From the NCBI RefSeq assembly GCF_022808175.1, contig NZ_JALGBX010000028.1, positions 51,416-115,415 on the forward strand: a stretch of 64,000 nucleotides of DNA, in the 5' to 3' direction. Of the stretch, positions 1 to 8,237 are shown in pieces (the first letter of the stretch is position 1; each line of letters starts with the position of its first letter). A program made the position numbers and the translations under genes. The notes under the pieces were generated by a model, which saw only the letters and a list, made by a program, of their open reading frames with translations, had not been told where the DNA came from and searched no databases. This DNA comes from Streptomyces sp. AP-93. GTDB taxonomy: Bacteria; Actinomycetota; Actinomycetes; Streptomycetales; Streptomycetaceae.

Positions 1-2
1 AC

Positions 3-539
3 GCCTCCCGCATCCGCGAGATCGTCCTGATGGGCGGCTCGACGGAGCGGGGCAACCGGACTCCGGCGGCCGAGTTCAACGTCCTCACGGATCCGGAGGC
101 CGCCGACATCGTCTTCCGCAGCGGCGTGCCCATCACCATGTGCGGCCTCAACGTCACCCACCAGGCGCTGGCCACGCCCGAGGTGGTGGCCCGCTTCGAG
201 AAGCTGGGTACACCCCTCGGACGCACGTGCGCCGAACTGCTGACCTACTTCACGTCCACGTACCGCACGCTGTGGGGATTCCCGCACCCTCCGCTGCACG
301 ACCCCGTCGCGGTGGCCCGCGTCATCGATCCCGGGCTCGTGCACTGCGTGGACGCGAACGTCGTCGTGGAGCTGCACGGCCGGTACACGCGCGGCGCCAC
401 CGTAGTGGACCTGCACCGCTCCGTGGACCGGCCGGCCAACGCCCGGGCCGCGGTGCGGCTGGAGACCGGCCCGTTCTGGGACAGGCTGGTGGCCGCCGTC
501 GCGGTCCTCGGCGCCCGTACGCCGCGCGAGCGAGGGTAG
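3..539 (+). CDS. Nucleoside hydrolase, C-terminal part (cut by window start)
   Basis: This is the end of an inosine-uridine-type nucleoside hydrolase, which cleaves the N-glycosidic bond of nucleosides for salvage. The frame is open from the window edge, so the N-terminal DxDxxxDD metal site is not visible. What is visible fits the family: IVLMGG, then AEFNVLTDPEAA (the conserved N and DPEAA region), a core ending PITMCGLNVT, and a late segment with HCVDANVVVELHGRYTRG. It ends at a TAG nine bases before the next gene's start, so the two may be cotranscribed. Family confident; substrate unknown. Confidence 0.85.
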   Translation, partial: ASRIREIVLMGGSTERGNRTPAAEFNVLTDPEAADIVFRSGVPITMCGLNVTHQALATPEVVARFEKLGTPLGRTCAELLTYFTSTYRTLWGFPHPPLHDPVAVARVIDPGLVHCVDANVVVELHGRYTRGATVVDLHRSVDRPANARAAVRLETGPFWDRLVAAVAVLGARTPRERG

Positions 540-547
540 GGGCCACG

Positions 548-931
548 GTGCATGTACTGGGCAGCAGGATTCTGCTGCGTCCCACGGACCCCGAGCGCTC
601 ACGCGCCTTCTACGGCGGCACCCTGGGCCTCGCCGTCTACCGCGAGTTCGGCACCGGCCCCGAACGGGGGACGGTCTACTTCCTCGGCGGCGGGTTCCTC
701 GAGGTGTCGGGGCGCGCCGAGGCACCGCCCGCGCCCGGACTTCAACTGTGGCTCCAAGTCGCGGACGTGCAGGCGGCGTACGAGGAACTGCGCGGCCACG
801 GCATCGACGTGCTGCGGCCGCCACGGCGCGAGCCCTGGGGCCTGATCGAGATGTGGATCGCCGACCCCGACGGCGTGCGCATCGCCGTCGTGGAGGTGCC
901 GGCGGACCACCCGCTGCGCTTTCGCCCCTGA
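548..931 (+). CDS. VOC (glyoxalase/bleomycin-resistance-like) protein
   Basis: A 127-residue single-domain protein of the vicinal oxygen chelate superfamily. It reads V-H-V-L-G-S-R-I-L-L-R-P, then DPERSRAFYGGTLGL, which is the usual first beta-alpha-beta unit, and ends with IEMWIADPDGVRIAVVEVP, the usual last unit with the acidic metal-ligand position. The GTG at 548 is chosen because an AGGG-rich ribosome site lies just upstream and because the conserved fold starts there. A longer open frame upstream is the shadow of the hydrolase gene. Substrate cannot be told; many members are dioxygenases, lyases or antibiotic-binding proteins. Confidence 0.85.
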   Translation: MHVLGSRILLRPTDPERSRAFYGGTLGLAVYREFGTGPERGTVYFLGGGFLEVSGRAEAPPAPGLQLWLQVADVQAAYEELRGHGIDVLRPPRREPWGLIEMWIADPDGVRIAVVEVPADHPLRFRP

Positions 932-970
932 CCGGGTACGGGCTGCTCGCGCTGGGGCTAGCCTGGATGG

Positions 971-2089
971 ATGCGGGGTGATCTGATCACGCTGTGCCTC
1001 GTCGGCGACGTGATGCTCGGTCGGGGCGTCGACCAGATACTTCCGCACCCCGGTGACCCGGCGCTGGCGGAGACGTACATCCGGGACGCCCGGTCCTACG
1101 TCGAGCTGGCAGAGGCCGCGAACGGCCCCATTCCCCGCCCGGTCGATTTCTCCTGGCCCTGGGGCGACACGCTGCGGATCCTCGACCGGGTTGTGCCCGA
1201 TGCCGTGGTGCTCAATCTGGAGACCAGCGTCACGCGGAGCGACGACTTCGCGCCCGGCAAGGCAGTCCACTACCGCATGCATCCCGCCAACCTGCCCTGT
1301 CTGGCCGCCGCCCGTCCCGACGTCTGTGTCCTGGCGAACAACCACGTCCTCGACTTCGGCCGCCGCGGGCTGACGGAGACGCTCGACGCACTGGCGGGCG
1401 CCGGGTTCGCCGTGGCAGGGGCGGGACACGATGCGGACGGGGCCCGCCGGCCGGCGACCGTCCCCGTCGAGGGCGGCCGTCGGATCCTGGTGCACTCCTT
1501 CGGCATGCCGTCCAGCGGAATCCCGCCGAGCTGGGCCGCCGCGGCGGACCGAAGCGGGATCGACTACGTGACCCAGCCGTCGGACACCGCGGCAGCCGCG
1601 GTGGTCGCCCGGATCCGGCAGGCGAAACAGCCGGGTGACCTCGTCGTCGCCTCGATCCACTGGGGGTCCAACTGGGGCTACCCCGTCCCCCGCGACCAGG
1701 TCCGCTTCGCGCACGCACTCGTCGACGGAGGCGCGGACGTCGTCCACGGGCATTCCTCGCACCATCCACGCCCGCTTGAGCTGTACCGGGGAAAGCTCAT
1801 CGCCTACGGCTGCGGCGACCTGGTCAACGACTACGAGGGCATCACCGGCTACGAGAGCTACCGGGACGACCTGCGGCTGCTCTACTCCGCCTCGCTCGAG
1901 CCCGACACCGGCAGGCTCCGCGAACTGCGCATCACGCCCCTCCAGAGCCGACGCATGCGGCTCCGGAGGGCGTCGGCGAAGGACTGCCGGTGGGTCGGGG
2001 ACGTCCTGGGCCGGATCAGCGGCGGCTTCGGCTCGCGCATCGCGTACGACCCGGACGGCACCCTCACCCTCGGCGCACAGCCGGCATAA
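971..2089 (+). CDS. CapA family metallophosphoesterase-like protein
   Basis: A 372-residue protein of the CapA/PgsA family (related to poly-gamma-glutamate capsule synthesis proteins and calcineurin-like phosphoesterases). Visible landmarks are GDVMLGRG near the N-terminus, NLETSVT, the ANNHVLDFG motif, HWGSNWGYP, and HGHSSHHPRPLE, all carrying metal-binding Asp/Asn/His residues in family order. No signal peptide or membrane anchor is seen, unlike many CapA proteins. There are no other capsule genes nearby, so the cellular role is open. The stop is 15-40 bases from the end of the recognisable DUF72 domain on the opposite strand. Confidence 0.88.
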   Translation: MRGDLITLCLVGDVMLGRGVDQILPHPGDPALAETYIRDARSYVELAEAANGPIPRPVDFSWPWGDTLRILDRVVPDAVVLNLETSVTRSDDFAPGKAVHYRMHPANLPCLAAARPDVCVLANNHVLDFGRRGLTETLDALAGAGFAVAGAGHDADGARRPATVPVEGGRRILVHSFGMPSSGIPPSWAAAADRSGIDYVTQPSDTAAAAVVARIRQAKQPGDLVVASIHWGSNWGYPVPRDQVRFAHALVDGGADVVHGHSSHHPRPLELYRGKLIAYGCGDLVNDYEGITGYESYRDDLRLLYSASLEPDTGRLRELRITPLQSRRMRLRRASAKDCRWVGDVLGRISGGFGSRIAYDPDGTLTLGAQPA

Positions 2090-2860
2090 GCCCGCGAGGG
2101 ACGGTGGCGTACGGCTCACCGTCCGGCCCAGCGCGGCCGCGGCCCGGGCGAACTTCGCGGCGTCTACGACGGCCGCACCTCCGAGGTCGTTGTTGAAGTA
2201 CACGTACACGTCGTCCTGGTCAGGCCAGGCGTCAGAGATGCGTCCGGCCCAGGATGTCAACGCCTGCCGGCCGTAGTGGGGCGGCGGCTCGGCCATGCCG
2301 CCGTGGAAGCGCACGTATCCCCAGGATGCGGTACGCCACAACGGCGTCACCGGCCGTGATCCCCGGTCCGCCCAGCACAGCGCGCTGCCGTGCCGCTCCA
2401 GCAGCGCCCTCAGCTCCCGCTCCGCGTCCCACCACGAGGTGTGCCGCAGTTCAACGGCGACCCGGACCGTGCCTGAAAAGCAGCTCAGGCACGTCTCCAG
2501 CGCCCCGACCTCCTCCCGGAGGTTGGGCGGCAACTGCAGCAGGACGGGCCCCAGCCGGTCACCGAGCCCTTCGGCACGGTCCAGCAGCCGGCGTACCGGC
2601 TCCTCGGGGTCGTGCAGCCGCTTCATGTGGGTCAGATAGCGGCTGGCCTTGACCGCCATGACGAACCCCTCGGGCGTCCGCTCCCGCCAAGACCCGAAGA
2701 TCTCCTTCGTCGGAAGCCGGTAGAAGGCGTTGTTGCTCTCGACGGTGGCGAATCGCCGGGAGTATTCCTCCAGCCACAGCCGCTGCGGGAGGCCGGCCGG
2801 GTAGAGAACGCCACGCCAGTCCTCGTACTGCCACCCCGAGGTTCCGACGAGCATGGGCAT
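2090..2860 (-). CDS. DUF72 domain protein with no stop at its expected end
   Basis: A DUF72 protein (YecE-like TIM-barrel of unknown activity). It opens MPMLVGTSGWQYEDWRG and contains VESNNAFYRLP, FVMAVKASRYLTH, LLQLPPN, VAVELRHTSWW, YVRFHG and VYVYFNND, the usual ordered motifs. The recognisable domain ends around residue 250 (near 2110), but no in-frame stop follows: the frame stays open antisense through the whole capA-like gene to 599, which would give 753 residues. The listed end is where homology stops, not a stop codon. A TGA in a shifted frame near 2117 suggests a small indel removed the native end; alternatively the tail really is translated. Confidence 0.7.
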
Positions 2861-2987
2861 GCCCCGCCCCTACCCATGAGCGGTGGGTGTATCCGTACCG
2901 GAACGGACTGAGATAGCCGAATGAGCCCGCGTGGAGGGATTCTGGAAGCTGATGGAGTCAGAGGGCCCGGAGTCGGAGGAGGACGTC

Positions 2988-3290
2988 ATGACACACGCCG
3001 AAAAGTGGAAGGTCGGCGTCTACCTGACCGAGGAGGACGGCACGACCAAAGCCCGCGCCGTGCTCGACAACGGGAAGACGAGGATGGTCGGCAGCGGCAA
3101 GGCGCGCTGCAATCCGCAGGACGTGGAGATCCCTGCGATCGGTGACGAGCTTGCGGCGAGCCGGGCGATGCGCGACCTGGCCGGTCAACTGATGCGCGCC
3201 GCCGACCAGGACCTGGCCGCGGTGGGCGCCGTACCCGATCCGCCGCGCACCGGTTACGGCTGGCCGGATGACGCGGGCCCTGCCAGGTAG
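2988..3290 (+). CDS. DUF1876 domain protein
   Basis: A 100-residue protein of the actinobacterial DUF1876 family (a small alpha/beta fold compared with double-stranded-RNA-binding domains). The body starts MTHAEKWKVGVYLTEEDG and continues TTKARAVLD, VGSGKARCNPQDVEIPAIGDELAASRAMRDLA, the hallmark pattern of the family. The ATG at 2988 is preceded by GGAGGAGGACGTC, a strong ribosome site, so an upstream ATG at 2931 is rejected. It stands alone; no function is established for the family. Confidence 0.88.
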   Translation: MTHAEKWKVGVYLTEEDGTTKARAVLDNGKTRMVGSGKARCNPQDVEIPAIGDELAASRAMRDLAGQLMRAADQDLAAVGAVPDPPRTGYGWPDDAGPAR

Positions 3291-3463
3291 GCTGCCTCGC
3301 CGCCCGGGGGCTGAGCATCGCAGGGCCGGCGCAGGAAGGGCTGTGGCCCGGCAGGCCGTACGCCAGGTGGCGGCCTTCCCCCACGGCTCCCCGGCCGCGC
3401 GCAGCCTCGTCGGCCCGCCCGGTCCGGTGGACCGTGCGAGGCTGAGGTCATGAGGCTGAGGTC

Positions 3464-3613
3464 ATGAGCGCGGGAGCCGCCGCCCGCCTGGTGCTGCTGC
3501 GCCACGCCAAATCCGCGTGGCCAGACGTCGCGGACCACGAGCGGCCGCTGGGCCCACACGGCCTGCGGGACGCGCCCGCGGCGGGCCGCTGGCTGCCGAA
3601 CCGTCCGACCTGA
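3464..3613 (+). pseudogene. Truncated SixA-type histidine phosphatase
   Basis: The first 49 residues look like a SixA phosphohistidine phosphatase: LVLLRHAKSAWPDVADHERPL is cut here to its key part, RHAKS, which carries the catalytic RHG-like arginine-histidine. Normal members are about 160-170 residues. Reading ends at a TGA at 3611-3613 directly after GRWLPNRPT, so the rest of the catalytic domain is missing. This is the first of a run of broken genes up to 6137. Confidence 0.7.
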
Positions 3614-3800
3614 GCCACGACGCGATCAGCTTCCTCGACGCCGTGGACTCGCAGATTCCCGACGAGGCCGTGCTGAACCGCAGTGACCTTGATGGCCGGC
3701 CTGGTGAGCTGACTCGCCGGGTGCCGGCGCAGCTCAGGGAGTGCGCCCATCGTGCTCTACTGAGCGCAAGGCGGGCGTCGCGGACGAGGCGGGCCTCTGG
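3614..3800. other. Unassigned spacer within the gene graveyard
   Basis: About 190 bases between the SixA remnant and the RHS remnant. A plus-strand frame reads HDAISFLDAVDSQIPDEAV, which looks protein-like but which I cannot place in a family. No promoter, repeat or RNA gene is recognised. Confidence 0.3.
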
Positions 3801-3982
3801 CGCAGTACGACCCTGCCGAGCGCGTCGTACTCGTAGCGGACCGCACCCGCGCGGGTCCCCGCGTTCCGGTGTAGGCGCGCTCACCGCGGGATTCGGCACC
3901 GGGGTGCCCTTCGGGCCAGGAGGGGCCGAGCGGCGGCCCGTCTCGTCGTACGTCCACCGGGACTGGGCCCCCGTCGGCGTCC
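3770..3982 (-). pseudogene. RHS/YD-repeat remnant
   Basis: On the minus strand, bases near 3850-3797 read AVRYEYDALGRVVLRQ, a textbook RHS/YD repeat unit (YxYDxxGR). About 100 bases upstream, in another frame, stands RWTYDETGRRS followed by a proline-rich stretch, which is a second YD-type unit. The two units lie in different frames, so at least one frameshift separates them. RHS proteins are large polymorphic toxins or wall proteins; only this scrap remains. It abuts the DNA-repair ATPase remnant on the other strand at about 3983. Confidence 0.65.
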
Positions 3983-4486
3983 TCGCCGGAGCTGCTCCAG
4001 AAATTCATTCCGCTGTGCGACACGACCCGTACGCTGGGCGGCCACGACCTGCGTGGCAAGCGGTTCGCGGTCTGCATGGCCGGCAATCCGTACACCGAGT
4101 CCGGGCAGCGCTTCCGCCTCCCCGACATGCTCGCCAACCGTGCCGACGTCTGGAACCTCGGCAAGGTCCTCACGGGGAAGGAAGACGCCTTCGCGCTCAG
4201 CTTCGTCGAGAACGCACTCACCTCGAACCCCGTCCTCGCCCCGCTCGCCGGACGCGACCGCACGGGCCTGGTGCTACTCGTACGCCTATCCGACGGGGAT
4301 CCGGCCGCTCGACGTTACCGGCTGGCCCACCCGTATCCCGCGAGAGAATTGGACCGGGTCCTTGCCGTACTGCGTCACCTCGCCGCCGTGGAGGGCGCCA
4401 TCACCCGGGCAACGGATCCTCGGCACCTGCTCGCCCTCCCGAGCGGACGACACCCCGCCCGAACCGAGCACGGTCTACGGGAATGA
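3983..4486 (+). pseudogene. Fragment of a large DNA-repair ATPase
   Basis: The frame from 3983 reads SPELLQKFIPLCDTTR, then GKRFAVCMAGNPYTESGQ, RFRLPDMLANRADVWNLG and ALSFVENALTSNPVLAPLAGR. This ordered set matches the AAA+ part of the large (about 1600-residue) actinobacterial 'DNA repair ATPase' family. There is no start codon context, and more than a thousand residues upstream are absent. After PLAGR the similarity fades although the frame runs on to 4486 with LVRLSDGDPAARRYRLAHPY. I regard it as a dead fragment, though an in-frame ATG at 4076 could allow a short product. Confidence 0.6.
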
Positions 4487-4505
4487 GGGACCGACCAGCG
4501 TCACC

Positions 4506-5123
4506 TCACGATTCTTCACCGGTGTGGCGGCCGTGGTCGTGGGCGAAGGCTTCGAAGACTCCCCGTGCTGATCCCCGGGTGTGCAGGAACCGTTCGTCGA
4601 GGATGGCGGCCAGGTCGTCCAGCGCTGCCCGGAGCACGGCGGCCGACAGCCAGACGTCGGGATGACGGGCCGCCGCGGCCTGGTCCGCCAGGTTCATGGC
4701 GCAGGTGATCTGGCGGGCGAGGGAGGTCCGGTCATCGCCGTCGTGGAAGTAGTAGGACTCTGCGTACTGCTGGAAGTCGACGGAGACCACGGCGACGGCC
4801 CCGGCCAGGCCGTCGAGGATGGCCGCGCCCGCGGAGGCATCGATCTGCTCGGTCGTGGAATGGGTGCGGGCGAGGTGGGAGAGACGTAGGGCGAGGGCGC
4901 GGCGGCGGGCCAGCGCGGGGTAGATGCCGAGCGTCCAGGCCACCGTGGCGCTGAGCAGGGCGAAACCGACGAGAGCCTCCAAGGGGGCGAGGACACGGAG
5001 CCATCCCTCGGCGGGTGCGATGTCGCCGAGGCCGAGGGTGGAGATGTGGACCAGGGACACGTACAGGGCGTCCACGAAACCCGCGTGGTCGGCGGGCTCC
5101 AGTCCGGTGGCGTAGGTGAACGC
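4506..5123 (-). pseudogene. Potassium channel family protein, 5' truncated
   Basis: The minus-strand frame reads FTYATGLEPADHAGFVDALYVSLVHISTLG in pieces, with the selectivity-filter motif TLGLGDIAP, followed by a membrane helix (LEALVGFALLSATVAWTLGIY) and a 120-residue cytoplasmic tail with FQQYAESYYFHDGDD. This is a two-transmembrane ion channel (Ion_trans_2) that lacks its first helix. Immediately upstream a TAG (complement of 5124-5126) closes the frame exactly where the opposite strand begins to encode NhaA. A GTG at 5075 could restart a short product, but it would not make a full pore. Confidence 0.7.
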
Positions 5124-5492
5124 CTAGTCGTCGGCAAGGTCATCGGGATCTTCCTCGGCACCTACCTGGCCGCCCGCTTCACCAAGGCAGAACTCAACCC
5201 CGACCTGGCCTGGGCCGACGTCCTGGGCCTCTCCGTCCTCGCCGGCATCGGCTTCACCGTGGCCCTCCTCATCGGAGAACTCGCCTTCCCCGGCCAAGCA
5301 GTCGGCGAACACGTCAAAGCAGCCGTCCTGACCGCCTCCGTCACCGCCGCGATCCTGGCAGCCGTACTGCTACGCCGCCGCAACACCCTCTACAAACGCC
5401 TCTACGAGGAAGAGAACGTCGACGCGGACGCAGACGGCATCCCCGACATCTACCAGCGCGAAACGAAAGCCTCCGCTGCCGAGGTCGGCTGA
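5121..5492 (+). pseudogene. C-terminal fragment of NhaA sodium/proton antiporter
   Basis: From 5121 the frame reads LVVGKVIGIFLGTYLAARF, then AWADVLGLSVLAGIGFTVAL, LLIGELAF and VKAAVLTASVTAAILAAVLL, which are the last transmembrane helices of NhaA, plus the usual charged C-terminal tail ending DIYQRETKASAAEVG. The first roughly 300 residues, including the Asp-Asp ion site, are gone. Homology starts at the same bases where the potassium channel fragment on the other strand stops, so a deletion or rearrangement joined two truncated genes. Confidence 0.75.
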
Positions 5493-5598
5493 ACGCCGAG
5501 GGCCGTCAGTACCAACCCGTTCGCCGCAACAGCGGGCCGGTGCCGTTGTTGCGGAGCCACATCCGGAGCCGGGTACAAAGGGTTGGAGTCACCGCGGC

Positions 5599-6137
5599 GC
5601 ACTCTTTCCCATACCCGTCCTGCTTGGTTCCGGCGGAGCCGTCCTCCAATCCGAAGGCGACGGCCTGGTACTGAGCCGGGCGGACGTGGAGACGCGGATC
5701 CCGCTCCAGGCCGTCCGGCGGATCCACGCCGAGGGGAGTGCGGTCGCCGTGGAGCTCACCGCCCCGGCCGGGACGACCCCGGCCGTTCACCGGGTCGGCG
5801 GCGTGAGCGAGGCGGCGGCCACGTTCTTCGCCGACGCGGTCAACGCGACCCTGCCCGAGCGCGCCGAGGAGGCCGGGGAGACCGCCGACGGTTCGGCCCT
5901 CGTCACCGTCCGCGCCCTGACCGAGCCCGAGCAGGACAGGCGGACGCGCGTGCTCAGGCTCTGGGTCAAGGCAGTCGCCCTCCTGACCGCTGCCAGTCGT
6001 TGCTGCGCAGGTCCCTCTGGGCCGTCGTCAGCACGGTCATCCTCCTCGTTGGCCTCGCCGTCGACATCGCCGTGATCGGCATGGCCATCGGCGCCTTCCT
6101 AGGCGCGTACGACGATTACGCGACCACGGCCGGCTGA
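5599..6137 (+). pseudogene. Membrane protein with a frameshift near 5985-6000
   Basis: One frame gives GAVLQSEGDGLVLSRADVETRIPLQAV, then FFADAVNATLPE and RTRVLRLWVKAVALLTAA, ending in shadow sequence. A second frame takes over near 5995 with RRSLWAVVSTVILLVGLAV and IGMAIGAFLGAYDDY. Joined, they give a soluble PH-like domain followed by one or two membrane helices, like small uncharacterised Streptomyces proteins. No convincing start codon or ribosome site precedes the first frame (a GTG at 5686 would cut into the domain), so the 5' end may also be damaged. Confidence 0.45.
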
Positions 6138-6629
6138 CCCGCGCGACCCGCGACCCCACCCGGTCTGGTGATCCGCTCCGAGCGGCACGGTACGGTCGCC
6201 TGTGCGGGCGGCGCTCCCGCACCCAGCAGACCGGCCGCGGTGAGCCCCAGCGCCGTGACCACCGTGGCCAGGCGCTTCAGCAGCGAGCTCTTTCGGCCTG
6301 GCCACTGATCGGGTGGCGGTGGCAGGGTTTCTAACGCACGAGGTTCCCGTGCCGTTGGGGGAGGTGTTCGAAGTCTCAACCCATCAGCGCAGGAGTACCG
6401 CCGACCGAAGTCATACGTCCGCAAGGTGGTGGCCGACGTCGAGCGGGTGTGACCGGGAGGCATGGGCGGCGATCGTCTTCGTGGCGACTTCGGGCTGCAC
6501 GTGGCGGGAGCTGCAAAAGGGGACCTCTGACGGGACCGACTCCGACCGCCCGCGGCACGTCTGCATCGGATCTTCGACGGGTAGCACCGGGAGGAAGCTG
6601 TCCGCCCAAGGCTCACGAGGAGACGCTCA
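6138..6629. other. Intergenic region with a possible signal-peptide remnant
   Basis: About 490 bases without a convincing gene. On the minus strand (roughly 6300-6170) a frame reads LLKRLATVVTALGLTAAG then LLGAGAPPAQATVPC, which looks like a secretory signal peptide with an A-x-A site, but no mature protein follows and no good start is present. The last 20 bases hold the ribosome site (ACGAGGAGACGCTCA) of the phyH-like gene. Nothing else is recognised. Confidence 0.4.
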
Positions 6630-7613
6630 ATGGGTACAACACCGCAAGGTCATCGCATAGTTCGGGATCCGGCGCCCTGGGAGGGGGACGACCAGGAGTG
6701 GTGGGACTGGTACATGACCCTCGCCGCCGATCCCGGGCCCGACCGCGTGGACCTCAAGCCAGGCCCGGAGCTCCACAACGCCGCCATGGCGTCCGAGCGC
6801 GAGGTGAGCGCCGCACTCGCCGAGCCGTACCCGCTCACGGACGACGCCGTCCGGTTCTTCCACCGCCACGGGTACGTCCGGCTGCCGGCCGTTCTCCCGC
6901 CAGCCGTGATCGCCGCGCTCGCCGCGCGGGCCCACCACGTGCTGGAAGCAGCCCACGGCCGTGACAACCCGGGGCGGTTCCTCGCCCTGGAACAGCTCTG
7001 GCTGACCGACCCGGTGCTGCGCGATGTCGCCCTGTCCCGCCGTCTCGGGGACATCGCGGCCCGGTTGCTCCGAGTCGAAGCGGTCCGGCTCTACCACGAC
7101 AACACCCTGTCCAAGGAACCCGGCTGTGGCCGCACGCCCTGGCACCGTGACAGTGACCACTATCCCCTGGACTCCCCCTCGGTGGTGACCTCGTGGTTCC
7201 CCCTGCACGACATCCCGACGGAGATGGGCCCGCTGGCCTGCCTGCCACGGCAGCTGGCTCCGGCGGTACTCCACGCCCTGCCCGCTTCCCCGGAGGAGCG
7301 GTCGTACGACGAACACGTGGCTGGTGAGCTCCGCGCGGCGGGTGCGGTTCCCGACGCGAGCCCGTTCGCCCTGGGCGACGTTTCCTTCCACGCGGCGGAC
7401 TGCTTTCACACCGCCGGGGCCAACCTCACCATGGTGTCGCGCCGGGTACTCTCCTCGACCTACTACGCCGACGGCACGCGGATCACCTCCCGGCCCACCA
7501 TGCTGAGCGGCAGCTGGACGGACTTCGTCCCGGGCGTCGAACCGGGTGCCCCTGCCGCGTCGGCACTCAACCCCGTGGTCGGCCTCGGGGACCGGCCGCC
7601 ATCGGCGTACTGA
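6630..7613 (+). CDS. Phytanoyl-CoA dioxygenase (PhyH) family protein
   Basis: A 327-residue Fe(II)/2-oxoglutarate oxygenase. The iron-binding facial triad is visible as H172-x-D174 (WHRDSDHY) and H260 (CFHTAGAN), with R271 a candidate 2-oxoglutarate anchor. The N-terminal half has FFHRHGYVRLPAVLPP, typical of PhyH proteins. ATG at 6630 follows GAGGAGACGCTCA. It is the first gene of a same-strand cassette with a dehydrogenase small subunit, a GMC flavoprotein and a decarboxylase-like protein, so it probably hydroxylates a small molecule in that pathway. The substrate is unknown. Confidence 0.85.
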   Translation: MGTTPQGHRIVRDPAPWEGDDQEWWDWYMTLAADPGPDRVDLKPGPELHNAAMASEREVSAALAEPYPLTDDAVRFFHRHGYVRLPAVLPPAVIAALAARAHHVLEAAHGRDNPGRFLALEQLWLTDPVLRDVALSRRLGDIAARLLRVEAVRLYHDNTLSKEPGCGRTPWHRDSDHYPLDSPSVVTSWFPLHDIPTEMGPLACLPRQLAPAVLHALPASPEERSYDEHVAGELRAAGAVPDASPFALGDVSFHAADCFHTAGANLTMVSRRVLSSTYYADGTRITSRPTMLSGSWTDFVPGVEPGAPAASALNPVVGLGDRPPSAY

Positions 7614-7640
7614 CGGCTCGCCGGACCGAGGACTGGGTGG

Positions 7641-8237
7641 ATGCCGCTCCGCCCGACCCCTTTCCGACACCGAACACCCTTCGGCTCAGGGCAGGTTGAC
7701 GTGTGGACGAATGTCGAACGCCAGGTCGCGCGCCGCCAGCCCCAGGAGGGAGCGCCCAGGGGCGGAATCAAGCCCTTCCGGGGGCGCGGCGCTTGGACCG
7801 GCGAGCGGCCGGGCACCGATGCCCGCGTGCCCATCACAGACGAGACACATCGGTTCACCGCCCTGTCGGCACGGCTCACCGGCTTCGGCGGAGCGGCCTT
7901 GGAAGCCACCGGCTTGACCGACACGTACCGGGCGGTCGCCGTGGAACAACTCGGCGCCGGGCCGTACGCACGGCTGCTGCACGAGCTGCGGGAACCGGAC
8001 GCTTCCATGGACGACGACCTGAGGGCGGCCGCCCGCGCCGTCACGTACCTCTGGTACACGGGCAGTTGGCCGGGCCGGCCGCCGCTCACGGTGTCTTCGC
8101 GCGCCTACGCCGAGGGACTGGTGTGGAAGGCGGCCGGCCTCAAGGCTCCCGCCACCGATCCCGAAGGGTACGGAAGCTGGGCCGAGACCCCCGACCGGTC
8201 CGGTCCGGGCGACGGGATCGGGGGGAGCGGCCGGTGA
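7641..8237 (+). CDS. Sugar/sorbitol dehydrogenase small-subunit-like protein
   Basis: The C-terminal 130 residues resemble the small subunit of membrane-bound FAD sorbitol dehydrogenases (FAD-SLDH family): FTALSARLTGFGGAALE, LLHELREPDASMDDDLRAAAR and the diagnostic AVTYLWYTGSWPG. Such subunits partner GMC flavoproteins, and a GMC gene follows with a GTGA overlap, which strongly supports a complex. The usual twin-arginine signal is not evident. ATG 7641 is a possible start, but GTG 7827 (VPITDETHRF) sits at the start of the conserved domain and may be the true one; the intervening 60 residues are low-complexity and Arg/Pro rich. Confidence 0.72.
   Translation: MPLRPTPFRHRTPFGSGQVDVWTNVERQVARRQPQEGAPRGGIKPFRGRGAWTGERPGTDARVPITDETHRFTALSARLTGFGGAALEATGLTDTYRAVAVEQLGAGPYARLLHELREPDASMDDDLRAAARAVTYLWYTGSWPGRPPLTVSSRAYAEGLVWKAAGLKAPATDPEGYGSWAETPDRSGPGDGIGGSGR

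Noticed and set aside
6313..6660. A 115-codon plus frame upstream of the PhyH gene
   Set aside because: No ribosome site, no domain, and it overlaps the PhyH start.
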